In this document: positions 43,887-55,790 of the stretch, in pieces
Layout: each line of letters begins with the position of its first letter
How positions within the stretch are numbered: the first letter of the stretch is position 1
Assembly (NCBI GenBank): GCA_950022655.1
Contig: OX465590.1
Location: 44,661,718-44,725,717 of the forward strand
DNA from: Alentia gelatinosa
Taxonomy: Eukaryota; Annelida; Polychaeta; Phyllodocida; Polynoidae
Length of the DNA: 64,000 nt
Direction: 5' to 3'
Position numbers and translations under genes: made by a program
Notes under the pieces: model-generated
The model's database searches: none
Told to the model about the DNA's origin: nothing
Seen by the model: the letters and a program-made list of their open reading frames with translations, nothing else

Positions 43887-44454
43887 AGATTGAGTTTGTC
43901 AGGGCTGCATCAATGGGACAATTCCCTCTATTAGGATCAAGATAAGCTCAAACATTGATTAAGGAAAGAGTTGGATCGAGTTATCACTGGAGGTATCACC
44001 GTGACGACTGACTGGCGTTATTTCCCAATACTGATTAGATAAGTAACTGCTAAAGGCACGATGAAATAGCCGTATCATTTCTATTAGCAATATAGCCAAG
44101 GAAAACAGAGATATTCTTTATCTTCTGTGAATACAATGTATATGAGTACTAACAAAATGGATTATAGTCTGGAAAACTAGGGTGTAGAAATCCCTTCTCT
44201 AACGCATTTATAAGTAGGCATTGGTGATTGTTAAAACATGTATTAAGTATGGAGGTAAAAGTCATGTATTGATAGTGCCGGAATACTTATTACGAAATAT
44301 TCAAAGCTCCCAAAATTGATAAAGTCAAGCTTCGTCGGTGTCAGTTTTCTTTAGAAAACAGCCTTCCCACTAACACCTTGAACCTCTCAGATGAAAATAA
44401 AGCGCTTCAGATTCAGATTCAGATTTTTGTGTCAAAGGCGACAAACGTGTGGGG
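43887..44454. other. No gene recognised
   Basis: AT-rich; a short AGATTCAGATTCAGATT stretch at about 44408-44426. No exon. Confidence 0.35.
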
Positions 44455-44935
44455 TAGTTAAAGACAAATGCTGGTAGCTGGGTGATTTCTTAATTTTATT
44501 GATTTTTTGCAAATAATTAAAATGATAAAATAATGATAATAAAAGTTCCATATATCAGCAAATAGAAAATGTATAAAAATTGGCATGTCACAATGTTAAC
44601 TTCTACGAGAAGGCCATCTGGAAATGTAAGGGCTTAACTATTGGTGTCTATGGGAAACTGCAATATTTTGACTTCGTGGCTAAATTACACTGATGTTCTA
44701 TTGCTATTTTCAAATAATTCTGGATTATAATAGTTGGGAACATATACATATGAGAAATGCTAAAAAAATACTATGTCACCATGCTAATGTTTATGGGAAG
44801 GCCATCTGAAGAAGGTAAGTGCTTATCTATTGGTGTCTATGGATAACTGCTATATTTTCATGAGACCAGATGGCAGCACCAGTGTTAAATTTAGTAGACA
44901 CCGCGATATCTACCTGCATTTGTCTTTAAAGGGAA
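44455..44935. mobile_element. Inverted-repeat element M, copy 2
   Basis: TTAAAGACAAATGCTGGTAG at the left and CTGCATTTGTCTTTAA at the right. Interior AGAAGGCCATCTGGAAAT and GGGAAGGCCATCTGAAGAAG are the partners of the 14.4 kb copy. Confidence 0.75.
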
Positions 44936-46470
44936 AAGAACATAAATGACTGAAAGTACTTTTACCTGAACTTGTCATGCAGAGAGCTTGGAGGACCTCT
45001 GGTGAGAAGAAGTGGTACTACTGTCTAAATGTTTCAGAGACATTTCAATAAGTTATCTTTCATCTTTTGAAAGGATGCCATTCCTTTGATTTGTATTACC
45101 ACTCATTTAACAAGTTTAACACCTTCACCTATAATTATGTAAACTAAAACTATACAGCTTAGACTCTGGACTATGACTTTTCTTTTTTTTTGTTTATTCC
45201 GACCAGTTGTGTCAAATCAGACAGATCTTCTACTATTCGCTGTAGCAATAGACTTTGTAAGGGAACAAAGTGAGAAAGCATATAGAAAATATATAAAATA
45301 TGTCTTGGGTTGTATCTAGAGGTGACCGATGTATTTTCATCAGAAGATCGAGATATTTCCTTGAGGTTCTCTCAGTATCACAGGAGAACCATGTAATACA
45401 GGTGTTGCCGTTCAGCGCCGCCTAACGGTCCACTGCCTAGTTACGCGGCCGCTCGGACAAACCTGGCCGAGGCTGACTATATATGCATAGAGAACACAGT
45501 TATCACACCTAAAGTGTGAACGGTGGATGTGATTACAGGAGCGTTGTTTTAGGACAGATTGGACTGCTAGAACAATTAAAGGCATTGTATCAACGGGTCT
45601 GGATTATCAAAACTTTGTAGTTGATAATTGTTTTGGTTTTAATTTGGAGAAAGATAAGCACATAATAGCTAGGCCTGCCAATGTATTAATGTATATTCAA
45701 TTTCGGTGATCCTTTGTTATCTAAGCTATATCTAAAGTATTATTGATGCGATATGCATGTATGAGACACCAAATTTGAGCTGGAATACCATAGAATGCGA
45801 TGCAATCATTATTATATCTCTGGAAATAATGTGAAAGGGTATTATGAACATATTACGCTCATACACTGAGTAATCCAATGGTAAAGAATAGGTTGCCAGG
45901 TGAATGTTTGGCTTCAGCCATGGGGTAACTAAGCAGATAAGGTGCGACACCGCCCTACGGAAAAAGGCCTATTATACCGACTTATAGATTGGTGTTAATA
46001 CCAACCGACGTCGGAGACGGAGATGTGTATCTTCACCGATCTAAAAGAGGTAACATGGAATCTCCTATCACTATATACCTCAAATATTCAAATTTTACCG
46101 TACCTCTCATGAGTTCAGTGTAGGTTCTGTATTACGAAAGGGTTTTCTCGTTTTACCCACGTTAAAACTATCCCATATTCTATGTATGTCTTTTCCTCCA
46201 AAAAAAAACAAGCAGCTATGAAATTCCTTATTATGTTGTGCACGGATAATTTTCTGTTGTATTGAATGTTAGTTCCATGTACGTTTGAGATGTGCCAATA
46301 AACTGCTTTAAAAAAAAGGACGAAAGGCGGCCCGTACAAGATTTTTTCATCCGGAAGTTGATTATCTGGCAACTCCAACGCTCTCCAAGCAGAGATTAGG
46401 TTTGCTCAACCTTTCCCCTATTCCCAGAGACTAACCCAGGAGAGTGTGACAAATCGGTATATAATAATGT
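44936..46470. other. No gene recognised
   Basis: Mostly AT-rich. A GC-richer patch at 45405-45475 and a TATATATG-containing stretch at 45478 show no exon. Short frames lack domains. Confidence 0.35.
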
Positions 46471-46474
46471 CGGT

Positions 46475-47060
46475 TAAGGCCCGTTTCCATTGGCCGATCT
46501 CCCGTCACCGATCTACAGTCAAGAACCACCGACGGACTTTTGGCACTGCTGACCCAAAATCGGTCAATGGAAACGACCCAGCTCGTGAAATGACCCACGA
46601 CTTTTTTGCTTTAATAGGTTATGTAGTGTTGCACCACCCACCACTGAGTGAAAGCTTGGTCACTGAGTGAATCTATTACTCTTCTATATTGACGCACACT
46701 CCCGGCGTCCACCTACTACGATAGAATCGTAGACCTCCCGATATGGCACCGATACAAAATGTCAAAATCGGTGCCATATCGGGAAGGTGCAAAATCGTAG
46801 ACATATGTCTAGACATGCCAATCCACCATGCATTGTATGAGGGTTTTATCGGTGTCTAATCGCAGAAACGTGGTCAACTGCCCCGATGTTAGGTAACCTT
46901 CCGACGCGATTTTGATTTTTTATCGGGAGGTGCATCGTAGACCATATCGGTGCCATATCATTGTAGGTGGACGCCAGGCCTTAGTGGCACCACCGACAGA
47001 CTTTCTAGGTAACTCAAAAAATCTACACTCTTTTCGTCGGGCAATGGAAATAGGTCTTTA
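46475..47060. mobile_element. Element D, split by a family A insertion
   Basis: GGCCCGTTTCCATTGGCCGA (46477) and GGGCAATGGAAATAGGTCTT (47038-47058) are inverted ends shared with 58411-58570 and 58912-59110. The family A element at 46700-46981 sits inside it. Confidence 0.75.
46700..46981 (-). mobile_element. MITE family A nested in element D
   Basis: CCCGGCGTCCACCTACTACG and TTGTAGGTGGACGCCAGGCC bound the element. The host D text resumes after TTAGTGGCACC, so A inserted after D. Confidence 0.85.
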
Positions 47061-47514
47061 CATGGAGGTAGCAATATGAAGTCGCCTTTCATGTGAATGT
47101 GTTGCATGCAAAGGCTGGTTATCGATCAATATGGAATACATTACCATTATACATGTACCTCCCTACTGTAATATTTACCATTTTCATTTACACTCCTCTA
47201 GCTTCCATACACATGTATGAGACTGTATGAGGAACGATTACATAATAACTAAAACCGTAATATATAACCGTGTGTCAAAACAACTCGGGTGGATTATTTA
47301 GCATGTCTTTTTATTCAACAATCACATTTATTTTGTGATGTGGGCATTTTATACCCATGAAATCATGTACTACTCAAAAAGTATATATACATGAATAACA
47401 TATGTATGACTGGGCTGCAACGTTTTTTCTGAGAGAATGACATCTCTCCAATTAAATTCGCAGAGAGTTGACAAGAGAAAAGTCACACCGAACCTATACA
47501 TGTATAAGAGGGAA
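47061..47514. other. No gene recognised
   Basis: AT-rich spacer with ATACACATGTATGAGACTGTATG-like microrepeats, no exon. Confidence 0.35.
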
Positions 47515-47906
47515 CCCCAACCTACCACGATAGGCCACGACATGCTTCCCGATCGCTACGATTTGAAATGGGGAAATCGTGACCTATCAGGAGGTCCCCG
47601 ATAGGTCCAACAGTTTGAAATCGTAGAGCGTGGCAACACCTTGGGAGGACCAATGACATAAACTATGGTCACGATAGCTCCACGACTACCCTACGACAGG
47701 CTATGGAATTTCCAACATGTTGGAAATTATCGGGACCTCTACGATTGGCGTTTTCATCGCAGCCTATCGTGAGCTGTCGTAGACGAAATCGCAGAAACCT
47801 GTCCCACCTACCATGATTTTGCCAGACCTCACGCTACAATCGGAATGGTGTCGGGAAGGGCGTCGTAAGGTCAATCGGGACCAGAATCGTGGTAGGTGGG
47901 GGCAGG
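47515..47906. mobile_element. MITE family B relative
   Basis: ACCCCAACCTACCACGATAG and GAATCGTGGTAGGTGGGGGC are the inverted ends. Interior CACGATAG, CTACGACAGG and GGGACCTCTACGATTGG motifs repeat as in family B. Confidence 0.75.
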
Positions 47907-48084
47907 CTTTAACACTCTGTGTGATAGAGTAATACTGATAGTGACATAGTAGTGCCATACAGAGCATATCATCTCAGTTTTATTATACAATACCTACACT
48001 CATAATTACAGGAAAACACAATAAATGCATCATACTAATTGGTGGCTCTATGAAATACTCAAGATTCATAAATATTAATTCTTA

Positions 48085-48745
48085 GTAAGGCCCGGCATCC
48101 ACCGACTACGATAGCAATTTAAGACATCCAGATGTACTACAATGAATAATGTCAAAACTCATAGATAATCGGGAACCACTTTAACTTACTCAGACATCTT
48201 AACTAGGAACATCGGCATGCATCGTAATCAGATTTTAGGTACATTGTAACCCGGCGTTTACGCTAGACGATTCTGGCATTTGCACCTCCTGACGACTTTC
48301 AGCAGTCTTTTTTTTTTTATAAAATCGGGGCCCCGATTTCCGAAATTTTATTTTGGATAAAATCGGGGACCGATTGACACAAATCGGGGTACCGATTTAT
48401 GCCAGAAAAGTTCCCACACAGACTTTCAGCAGTAAAATGATAGAAATCGTCTAATGTAAACGCCAAGGCATGTGGCGACTACAGATCATCTGAATTTGTC
48501 AGATGACACCATTTGGCACCACCTGACAATTATTCGACACGCTCTGACACCCACGACTATTTCTAGCCAGCTTGAATTAATCGTCGACACAGGCGGCGAT
48601 TCTGTGAAAACATATAGTCATCAGTGTAAACGCTCAAATACATTCTGAGGTTGGTGACTTTTGCAGTGGACATTGCCATCACCTGACAACTACTGGCTTT
48701 GACGATCTACAGTCACCACATATTTAGTCGTCTCGTGTAATGCCA
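48085..48745. mobile_element. Family A derivative followed by element N
   Basis: AAGGCCCGGCATCCACCGAC starts a short diverged A-like piece. From 48250, CCGGCGTTTACGCTAGACGA begins element N with repeated AAAATCGGGGNCCGATT and matching inverse AATCGTCTAATGTAAACGCC (about 48447). A third section to 48745 repeats AGTGTAAACGC and CACCTGACAA motifs. Confidence 0.55.
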
Positions 48746-49200
48746 GTTAAGGCCTATCACAGGAAATTCGTAGCTCAGTGGATGCTGGGCCTAACTATCT
48801 ATGCTACACTATACCAATGATTTCATACCAATTTGTGCTTTCTTTTTAACTGTTTCCAATAAGTGATATTCACTCTGTGCTATATTCACTTGGGGATAGG
48901 AGGTGCAGTCTACTGGGTGTTTTATCATAATGTATAGCAGTTTTAACATTTCTAATCTTCTTGCATGGAGTTGTCCCTATACCTTCACTGCCATATAAGG
49001 AATCTAGTAGACCAAGCAGCCACTTACTGTATTCTCAGCAAACCACAACCTTCACCCTGACCTCCTTACATGGTGTTAATAGTACTGTGCGACGGTTATA
49101 CGGTCTGTAGTTGACATGAATCTAGTGGGCCAAAACCACCCTAGTAGATTTTATTTCACACTGGAAAACATAGGTGACATTTTTAGCCATTGATGTCACT
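48746..49200. other. No gene recognised
   Basis: Unique-looking DNA with no supported exon. Confidence 0.35.
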
Positions 49201-49204
49201 TACC

Positions 49205-49335
49205 GGAAGTAGTACAGTAGAACCCCATCTAGCGGACACCCCGCGTTTACAAGTGTACACCCTGCGTTAACGGACACCTTTGCTTGGTATGGTTCCCTAT
49301 ATTAGATGTTTATTTCAACCCCGCGTTATGAATGG
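49205..49335. repeat. Family L block
   Basis: CAGTAGAACCCCATCTAGCG, ACACCCTGCGTTAACGGACA and AACCCCGCGTTATGAATGGA are L-type units. Confidence 0.65.
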
Positions 49336-49579
49336 ACGCTTGATAATGTTGATGACTAGTTAGAAAAAGGCTAGTTAGCCCCTCAAGGTCGTCCCATCGG
49401 AAAGGAGGACACATCAAAGCTCGGTTATATGAACTGCAGAGAGATAGAGACAATTAATTTCTTAAACCGTGTTCGTACGCACTATATACGTTGCCTATAA
49501 AAGTTTAGAGTGGTCACATACATTTTCAGCGTGCTGAGAAAAATCTATCCCTTCCCTATCTATGTCCTTTTCACTGTTA

Positions 49580-49785
49580 TATTGAGAACAGAGCAGGGAG
49601 CCAGTGTCTCAGTATCTTGGAGGCGTGCCCAGTTGACCATGACCAATCACTCAAGACCAAAATACCTCAAGACCCACTGGTGCTTGATATGTTTGGATCC
49701 TAGACTCAGGCAGTTGCAGAAATGGCAAGTTCACTGGGTGAAAGTGGGTTACAGAAAACTATCCATAAGCAGAGTTTAACTCAAA
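49580..49785 (+). repeat. Dispersed repeat S, copy 2
   Basis: Reverse complement partner of 28110-28320, sharing GGCGTGCCCAGTTGACCATG, CCACTGGTGCTTGATATG and CTAGACTCAGGCAGTTGC. The 89-codon frame through it is not conserved as a protein. Confidence 0.7.
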
Positions 49786-49967
49786 CCTGTTAATTGTTAT
49801 TCATATATAATTGCACGCTCATTCATCAATGATGAACAATCTATTTGCTCCTAGATCTTGTTAATATGTGAAGTGTTTCCTCAGGCCAATTTATTGTAGA
49901 TGTATAATTTCATAGTTATAAGGGTAATACAAAACTGATGTATTTCGTGTTTACTGGCTTCACCTTG

Positions 49968-50640
49968 ATGGCTAAATTTGATATTTCTGAGGAATTATTT
50001 ATATTGTTAATATAGTAAAGCCGGTTTTTTTTTGTATGGAATCTGTACCTTGTACTGTAAGGACTCATCATACTGTCTGACTAGCCGATGTCCTTGCTGG
50101 ATAAATACCGAAAATTAAAAAAAAATTAGAATAATAGAATAAAACTAAATAAAATAAAATAAGCAGACACTTTGACCCTGAACTGAGAGTGCCCACTTAC
50201 ACAGGGTTCTACTGTATATCGGTCGAATGGAAACTCCCGCAATGAATGATTTTCTTTTCCTTTCCTTTATCAACCCATTGTAATAAATGTGTGTAGTGTT
50301 GAGCTCATGTTTTGATGACTAATGTTTCTGAGAAATTATTTATATTGTTAAATAGTGAAGCCGGTGTTTTTTTGTATGGAATCTGTACCTTGTACTGTAA
50401 GGACACATCATACCGGCTGACTAGCCGATATCCTTGCTGGATAAATACCGAAAATTAAAAAATATATATAAAAAAATAAAATAAAATAAGCAGACACTTG
50501 ACCCGGAACTGAGAGTGCCCACTTACACAGGGTTCTACTGTATATCGGCCGAATGGAAACTCCCGCAATACATGATTTTCTATTCCTTTCCTTTATCAAC
50601 CCATTGTAATAAATGTGTGTAGTGTTGAGCTCATGTTTTG
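49968..50640. repeat. Tandem duplication, two ~330-bp units
   Basis: Unit 1 (about 49968-50314) and unit 2 (about 50315-50640) both run from a TTTCTGAGRAATTATTTATA block through GTATGGAATCTGTACCTTGT, CTTGCTGGATAAATACCGAA and an A/T-rich patch to GAGCTCATGTTTTGATGAC. Offsets of 326 and 340 bp reflect indels in the A-rich patch. It contains an L-type end CACAGGGTTCTACTGTATAT. Confidence 0.9.
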
Positions 50641-50676
50641 ATGACGTCACACTGCTCAGCAACATGCGTCCCCACA

Positions 50677-50870
50677 CTAGACCTTCTGATCGGCAGTTGA
50701 GCCTTTTGTGCTCCCCTTCTGTAACACTTTTTTAGCTGCGGCGACTTTCCTTGCATCCACGTTCGCTTTTTGGCGGGATTTGACGGCAAGAAAAATGGCG
50801 CCAATGACAAAGATGACGGAAGCGAAGACAAAAAGTCTGATCAGGACGTAGTGAGCGGTCGTCGGCTCGA
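50677..50870 (-). CDS. 3'-terminal exon of a single-pass membrane protein
   Basis: On the - strand a strong acceptor (pyrimidine-rich TTCTCTTTTCTTCTCGTTCC then AG at 50872-50871) opens a frame in phase 1. It encodes EPTTAHY, a membrane helix VLIRLFVFASVIFVIGAIFLAV, and a basic tail KSRQKANVDARKV...KGSTADQKV ending in TAG. The layout (short outside part, one helix, about 36-residue cytoplasmic tail) is typical of the last exon of a type I membrane protein. I do not recognise the family. Upstream exons should lie beyond 50870 on this strand, probably outside the window since I found none. The frame also extends upstream to an ATG at 50943, but the acceptor makes the shorter exon more likely. 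Confidence 0.5.
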
Positions 50871-50970
50871 CTGGAACGAGAAGAAAAGAGAACATGCATT
50901 CTGATTGTTCATATCCATGGGATTTACAGATTCCAAATGCCAATTAAAGGCAAATCCTACAATACACGGT

Positions 50971-50986
50971 GGCGCCACCTGGTGAC
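50971..50986 (-). promoter_or_regulatory. CTCF-like site 2
   Basis: On the - strand, TCACCAGGTGGCGCC fits the CTCF core. It lies about 100 bp upstream of the putative terminal exon acceptor. The palindromic GGCGCC is at 50971-50976. Confidence 0.35.
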
Positions 50987-50999
50987 TTTTTAAATAGTG

Positions 51000-51489
51000 T
51001 CAATTATTAGTCAAAACTGCTTTCTTGGAATTCATTCTAATTCTGCATGAGTTAATTTAACATCTTGTCCAGTTTATCAAATCTTAATAGGTAAAATATG
51101 CCAATTTACATTATCTTGATTTATAAATATAGGAAATGTACTGAAAATAATATCTTTTTATAATTCTTTCAAAAGCAAGGACGGTGACCTATGATTCTTA
51201 AAACATAAATAAGAAGTACTATACATGTACTAGATTCTGTGAAAGTTTGAAGAAAATGACATGGGTTTTACTATGTAAAAAAATACTTTTTATAATTTCA
51301 ATATATTCTAATATAACATTATCATAATATTGATCTATAAATCAAAATCTAGCACAGTGAACCCCGATTTTTAAGACAAATATGTCCTCTACAATACTAA
51401 GAGATCTTTTTAATTGTCATGCCAAATTGTTCGATATGCCTTTAAATGCATGCAATATCAAAGTTAATTTATTGAACTGTATTTGTTCT
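51000..51489. other. AT-rich, nothing recognised
   Basis: Possible intron of the - strand gene. No exon seen. Confidence 0.35.
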
Positions 51490-51785
51490 CAATATTAGGG
51501 AAAAGACATGAATTCTAAGTGTTTATACCCATGGGCTTTATAGATCCCAAATGCCAATTAAATGTATGTAAAACCAGAGTAAATTTACATATACTAATGG
51601 ACTATTTTGAAGTAATCAAGTCTAAACTGTATATGTTCCCAATAAGAGGGGAAAAATGCATTTTAAGTGTTTATACCCATGGGATTTATAGATCCCAAAG
51701 GCCAATAAAATGTATGTAAAACCAAAGTTAATTTATATATACTGATGATTCTAGCCTATTTTGAAGTAATCAAGTCTAAACTATA
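51490..51785. repeat. 148-bp tandem duplication
   Basis: GTTTATACCCATGGGCTTTA (51521) recurs at 51669, with ATGTATGTAAAACC and TTTGAAGTAATCAAGTCTAA following in both. A related CATATCCATGGGATTTACAG stands at 50909, so a third diverged copy borders the membrane-protein exon. Confidence 0.85.
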
Positions 51786-52249
51786 TTTACAATTAGCATA
51801 AGACGTATCGGAAAGAGAAATTGAAAATAGATAAAGAAAAAGAAACTACATCCTAAAGAAATAATTGAATGTTACCCAAGACCTTATTTAAAATATACAT
51901 AGTATTTTCAAAATCGATTTCCAGATTTTTCTCTATATAAAATTGTTGCTCAACCCTTGGAAGACTTTAAGGACGAGATATTTCGTGTCTCGATTCAATT
52001 TCAGTTCTTGGTCTATATCAATAATCTATTGTCAGGGTGAAATTCACTTTTTGAGTATTTACAATATTGCCAAACTGGTTTTAGAAAAGCACCCACCTAT
52101 TGCCCTGCACAGAATGAGCATGTGGGTTTCTTGATATTTACGCAATGGCGTAGATGCTCGTAAAGGCGGTATCTACTGACGTTTTCATGTATATACGCCC
52201 GCATTTCGACGTGTTTGACGGCTATCTACGTGGGCGTAATTGCAAATAT
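51786..52249. other. No gene recognised
   Basis: AT-rich spacer; short frames only. Confidence 0.35.
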
Positions 52250-52576
52250 ACATACACAATATTGTCTGGTTTTAGCTTCAAGTGGCCGTATGCTGCGAGG
52301 AGTTGACGCGTAGAAATATCTGAGCGCATGCGAGGATATTGCGTAGCGTCAACTCCGAGGAGAATACGGGCGCCTTTATCTGAAACCAGTCTATATTGTA
52401 TCTATTATCCACCTTTATCCAACTGGTGGCGTGCCAATTTTATTTCACTTCAGTTAAACACTATTTCTTCATACGCTATATTTTTCCGTTTGCGCGAGTT
52501 TTCTTTTGCAGCCTGGAGCATACAACATATCCGTATACTCCGCATATATAATATCCATATACAGAGTTCATATATA
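52250..52576. mobile_element. Family J-type hairpin element
   Basis: CAATATTGTCTGGTTTTAGC and CTGAAACCAGTCTATATTGT arms enclose GTATGCTGCGAGGAGTTGAC and CGTCAACTCCGAGGAGAATA. CATACAACATATCCGTATAC follows as in 12535. Confidence 0.7.
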
Positions 52577-53025
52577 CAGTAAAACCCTGCGTAAGCGGCC
52601 ACCCTCCGTTCCGGGCAAAAGCGCCGCTTACGCGGGGTGTTCGCTTACGTGGGGTTTTCAAGTTTCTTCCAGCCCAATATAAATGTGTTATATACCGATA
52701 AATAGGGAAGACAGAGGTGATAATAGATCTGAAATCCATTTTCTGATATCTTAATTGGGTCCGAAGTTATTAAACCTTGAATTACAAAATGTATTTTCTA
52801 TGAATATACCCACACACACTGGGTGTCCGTCGGAGGTGACCGCTTACACGGGGTTTTAGGGCTTTTCGTACCGAAATAACTGTCCGCTTACGCGGGGTAG
52901 CCTCTTACGCGGGGTGCCGCTTACGCGGGGTTAAAATAAAACTCCGTTCCGAGCAAAAGTGGCCGCTGACACGGGCTACCCGCATACGCGGGGTGTCCGT
53001 TAGGCGGGGTTCGACTGTATGTTTA
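52577..53025. repeat. Family L array (CCGCTTACGCGGGGT)
   Basis: CAGTAAAACCCTGCGTAAGC opens and GGCGGGGTTCGACTGTATGT closes. In between CGCTTACGCGGGGT-type units repeat at least eight times, interrupted by about 140 bp of unrelated DNA (52660-52800). Confidence 0.8.
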
Positions 53026-53244
53026 CTATGAACAATTTGCAGTGGGTGTATCATAGGAGATTGGATTTTGCAGATTAATGGCAAAGGGTAAAGTCATAGG
53101 TTCATTCTGTGTAACCTAATTCTCTAATTCTAATAGAAATTAACAGGGTGGTGCTAACAGCGATGAATTATTCAAACCCAATCAGGGTTCAGCGGAAATG
53201 CTAACGGGATCTGCCTCACAGTGATGGAGGTGGCATTTAAAACC

Positions 53245-53575
53245 GAGACTATGGAGAAACCAAACAAGAGTTAGTCGTGTTGTTGTTTATTGCATGACGG
53301 CAAGATCGCATATTACTACGCGAAGCGAAGCCGAGAGCAGTAATACGCGATCTTGCTGGAGTGCGATAAACAATAACACGACTAACTCGAGTTTGGTTTA
53401 GAATTTATCCTACCCCGCCCGTCTAAATTACTTCTACATTAACAAATGACGTCATTTGTCAAGTGTATCCCACTAGAGTGATATTTTTCATTTTTCTGAA
53501 CTCCAGACCGAATACAGTGACCCAGTATTAAGCCTATGGAGTTTTTTATTAGGGGTAGGATAATGCGGATTACTG
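53245..53575. mobile_element. Foldback with AGTTAGTCGTGTTGTTGTTT arms
   Basis: The inverted repeat covers about 53255-53403, with centre TACTACGCGAAGCGAAGCCG. A TATCCTACCCC start (53405-53417) and a TTAGGGGTAGGATAA end (53550-53565) frame the right part. Confidence 0.8.
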
Positions 53576-53754
53576 ACCCGCCTTGAAGACTGTGGTCGAG
53601 GAATCAATGGTCGACATGATGCCTGCTGTGTCCGCGTTTCAGTCAGAATACGTCCATAAAGTCACTCTGTCTCACGGGCAGAGTGCTCGACCATCGTCCA
53701 GTAAGCAAACCACACTCTGCTGCTGCAGGAAAAGGATGCATGCAGTTCAGTCAT

Positions 53755-54838
53755 TTTTATTATCCATCGTATACAAAGACCACATTGAGAATGTACGGGG
53801 ATTCAGTAAACCACGACCCATTGTTTGTTATCCATTGTATATAAAGTACCCATTGAGAATGTATGGGAACGCAGTAAACCACGACCCATTGTTTATTATC
53901 CATTGTATATAAAGTCCCCATTGAGAATGTACGGGGACTCAGTAAACCACGACCCATTGTTTATTATCCATTGTATACAAAGACCCCATTGAGAATGTAT
54001 GGGGACTCAGTAAACCACGACCCATTGGCTATTATCCATTATATACAAATTACCCATTGAAAATGTATGGGGATTCAGTAAACCACGACCCATTGTTTAT
54101 TATTCATTGTATACAAAGTCCCCATTGAGAATGTACGGGGACTCAGTAAACCACTACCCATTTTTTATTATCCATCGTATGCAAAGACGACATTGAGAAT
54201 GTATGGGGACTCCGTAAACCATGACCCATTGTTTATTACCCATTGTATACAAAGTCCCCATTGATAATGTATGGGGACTCCGTAAACCACGACCCATTGT
54301 TTATTATCCATTGTATATAAAGTCCCCATTGGAAATGTATGGGGACTCAGTAAACCACGACCCATTGTTTATTATCCATCGTATACAAAGTCCCCATTGA
54401 GAATGTACGGGGACTCAGTAAACCATGACCCATTGTTTATTATCCATTGTATATAAAGTCCCCATCGAGAATGTACAGAGACTCAGTAAACCACGACCCA
54501 TTGTTTATTATCCATGGTATATAAAGTCCCCATTGAGAATGTATGGAGACTCAGATAAACCATGACCCATTGTATATTATCCATGGTATACAAAGTCCCC
54601 ATTGGAAATGTACGGGGACTCAGTAAACCATGACCCATTGTTTATTATCCATTGTATATAAAGTCCCCATTGGAAATGTATGGGGACTCAGTAAACCATG
54701 ACCCATTGTTTATTATCCATCGTATACAAAGTCCCCATTGAGAATGTACGGGGACTCAGTAAACCACGACCCATTTTTTATTATCCATTGTATATAAAGT
54801 ACCCATTGAGAATGTTCGGGGACTCAGTAAACCACTGG
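53755..54838 (+). repeat. 68-bp satellite, about 16 units
   Basis: The unit TTTATTATCCATTGTATACA ... AAGTCCCCATTGAGAATGTA ... GGGGACTCAGTAAACCACGA ... CCCATTG repeats with a step near 68 bp. Single or double diverged units occur at 56270-56345 and 63165-63235, and part near 20210, each inside a foldback element, so the satellite grew from a transposon segment. The last unit runs into a distinct sequence at 54839. Confidence 0.95.
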
Positions 54839-55240
54839 TTCCACCAAAACATGGATTTGCCGTGGCATATCTTGGTATATCTTGTTATGTTTTACAGTGT
54901 TGTACCTCCTATGACGCAAAATGTAGCCGTTCAATGTCATGTATCTATTTTAGTGCTCCACCAACCCGCCGCCTCAAGACACATTGCGGCAAATATGCAC
55001 GCGATTATTCAAAACCTAGCAAGATTTAGCAAGACAACAAATCGTGACTAATCTCACTATATCTTGTGTGTTGATGGAATCACCACTTAAGATGGATAAT
55101 AAATGCACTCGCACTGGTATTGCACTCGCTAAGGGGTGTGTATTACTACACGTCAACCTCACGTGGTTTACAACTGCCTGTCCACAAAACCATAGATTAT
55201 TGTCTGTATATACCCATCACATTTACCGTAAATAGGCACC
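54839..55240. other. No gene recognised; hairpin pieces
   Basis: The end carries TACTACACGTCAACCTCACG and CTGTCCACAAAACCATAGAT, modules of the hairpin family at 56.5 and 63.4 kb. No exon. Confidence 0.45.
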
Positions 55241-55242
55241 GT

Positions 55243-55315
55243 TTCATCATATAACGTAAAAATACCGTACAGACCAGTGTTCCGTACGGCAGAGTACGGA
55301 ACACTGTTCTGAACT
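55243..55315. repeat. Hairpin with CCGTACGG centre
   Basis: ATAACGTAAAAATACCGTAC and TTCCGTACGGCAGAGTACGG as at 32370. Confidence 0.75.
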
Positions 55316-55363
55316 CATCTACTATGGCATGATTGTTGTGCCAATTCACTATACGATCTTTAT

Positions 55364-55612
55364 TTTTATCCTACCCCTAATAAAAAACGCCATAGGCTTA
55401 ACATGGGATTTATTTATGTCACGGGTGTGACATAAAGTGTTGTTTATGCCACTACTTTCTGATACTGAAAAAATATGGAAACGGGGTAGGATAAAATCTA
55501 GACGCCACTCATTTGAGTTTGAGCTTATTTATGCCACTCATTTTGTTGGCTCCATAATGCGTGGCATAAATAAACTCAGACTCAAACTCGTGACGTCTCT
55601 TGATAATCTATA
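55364..55612. mobile_element. Foldback (TATCCTACCCC family), copy 2
   Basis: TTTATCCTACCCCTAATAAA, CATAGGCTTAACATGGG and the TTTATGCCACTCATTTTGTT / GAGTTTGAGCTTATTTATGC arms match 19195-19480 in reverse order. Confidence 0.8.
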
Positions 55613-55659
55613 GTATATGATAAATATAAAGTAACCTACAATTCTTGTACAAGCTACAA

Positions 55660-55790
55660 TACTCAATGAGAATTCGCGGTTCGGTTGGAACTCGGCTAAA
55701 TGCCTCGCTCCGTACAAACCTAAATTCCCACCTTGTTTTGTAGCATGCACAGCATGGTCAGGCCGTTCTATATAATAACCTCTCGTGTTT
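55660..55790. repeat. Partner of the 32.5 kb module
   Basis: GGTTGGAACTCGGCTAAATG and CATGCACAGCATGGTCAGG match 32540-32650. Confidence 0.65.

Noticed and set aside
44945..44985. 34-nt micro-exon on the - strand (acceptor CTCACCAG, donor CAG/GTAAAAGT)
   Set aside because: Lies next to element M, very short, no partner exons; chance splice pair more likely.
49510..49779. 89-codon frame
   Set aside because: Coincides with dispersed repeat S, whose other copy at 28110-28320 does not keep the frame.
53583..53912. 109-codon frame running into the 68-bp satellite
   Set aside because: Its second half is satellite translation; the first half has no support beyond being open.
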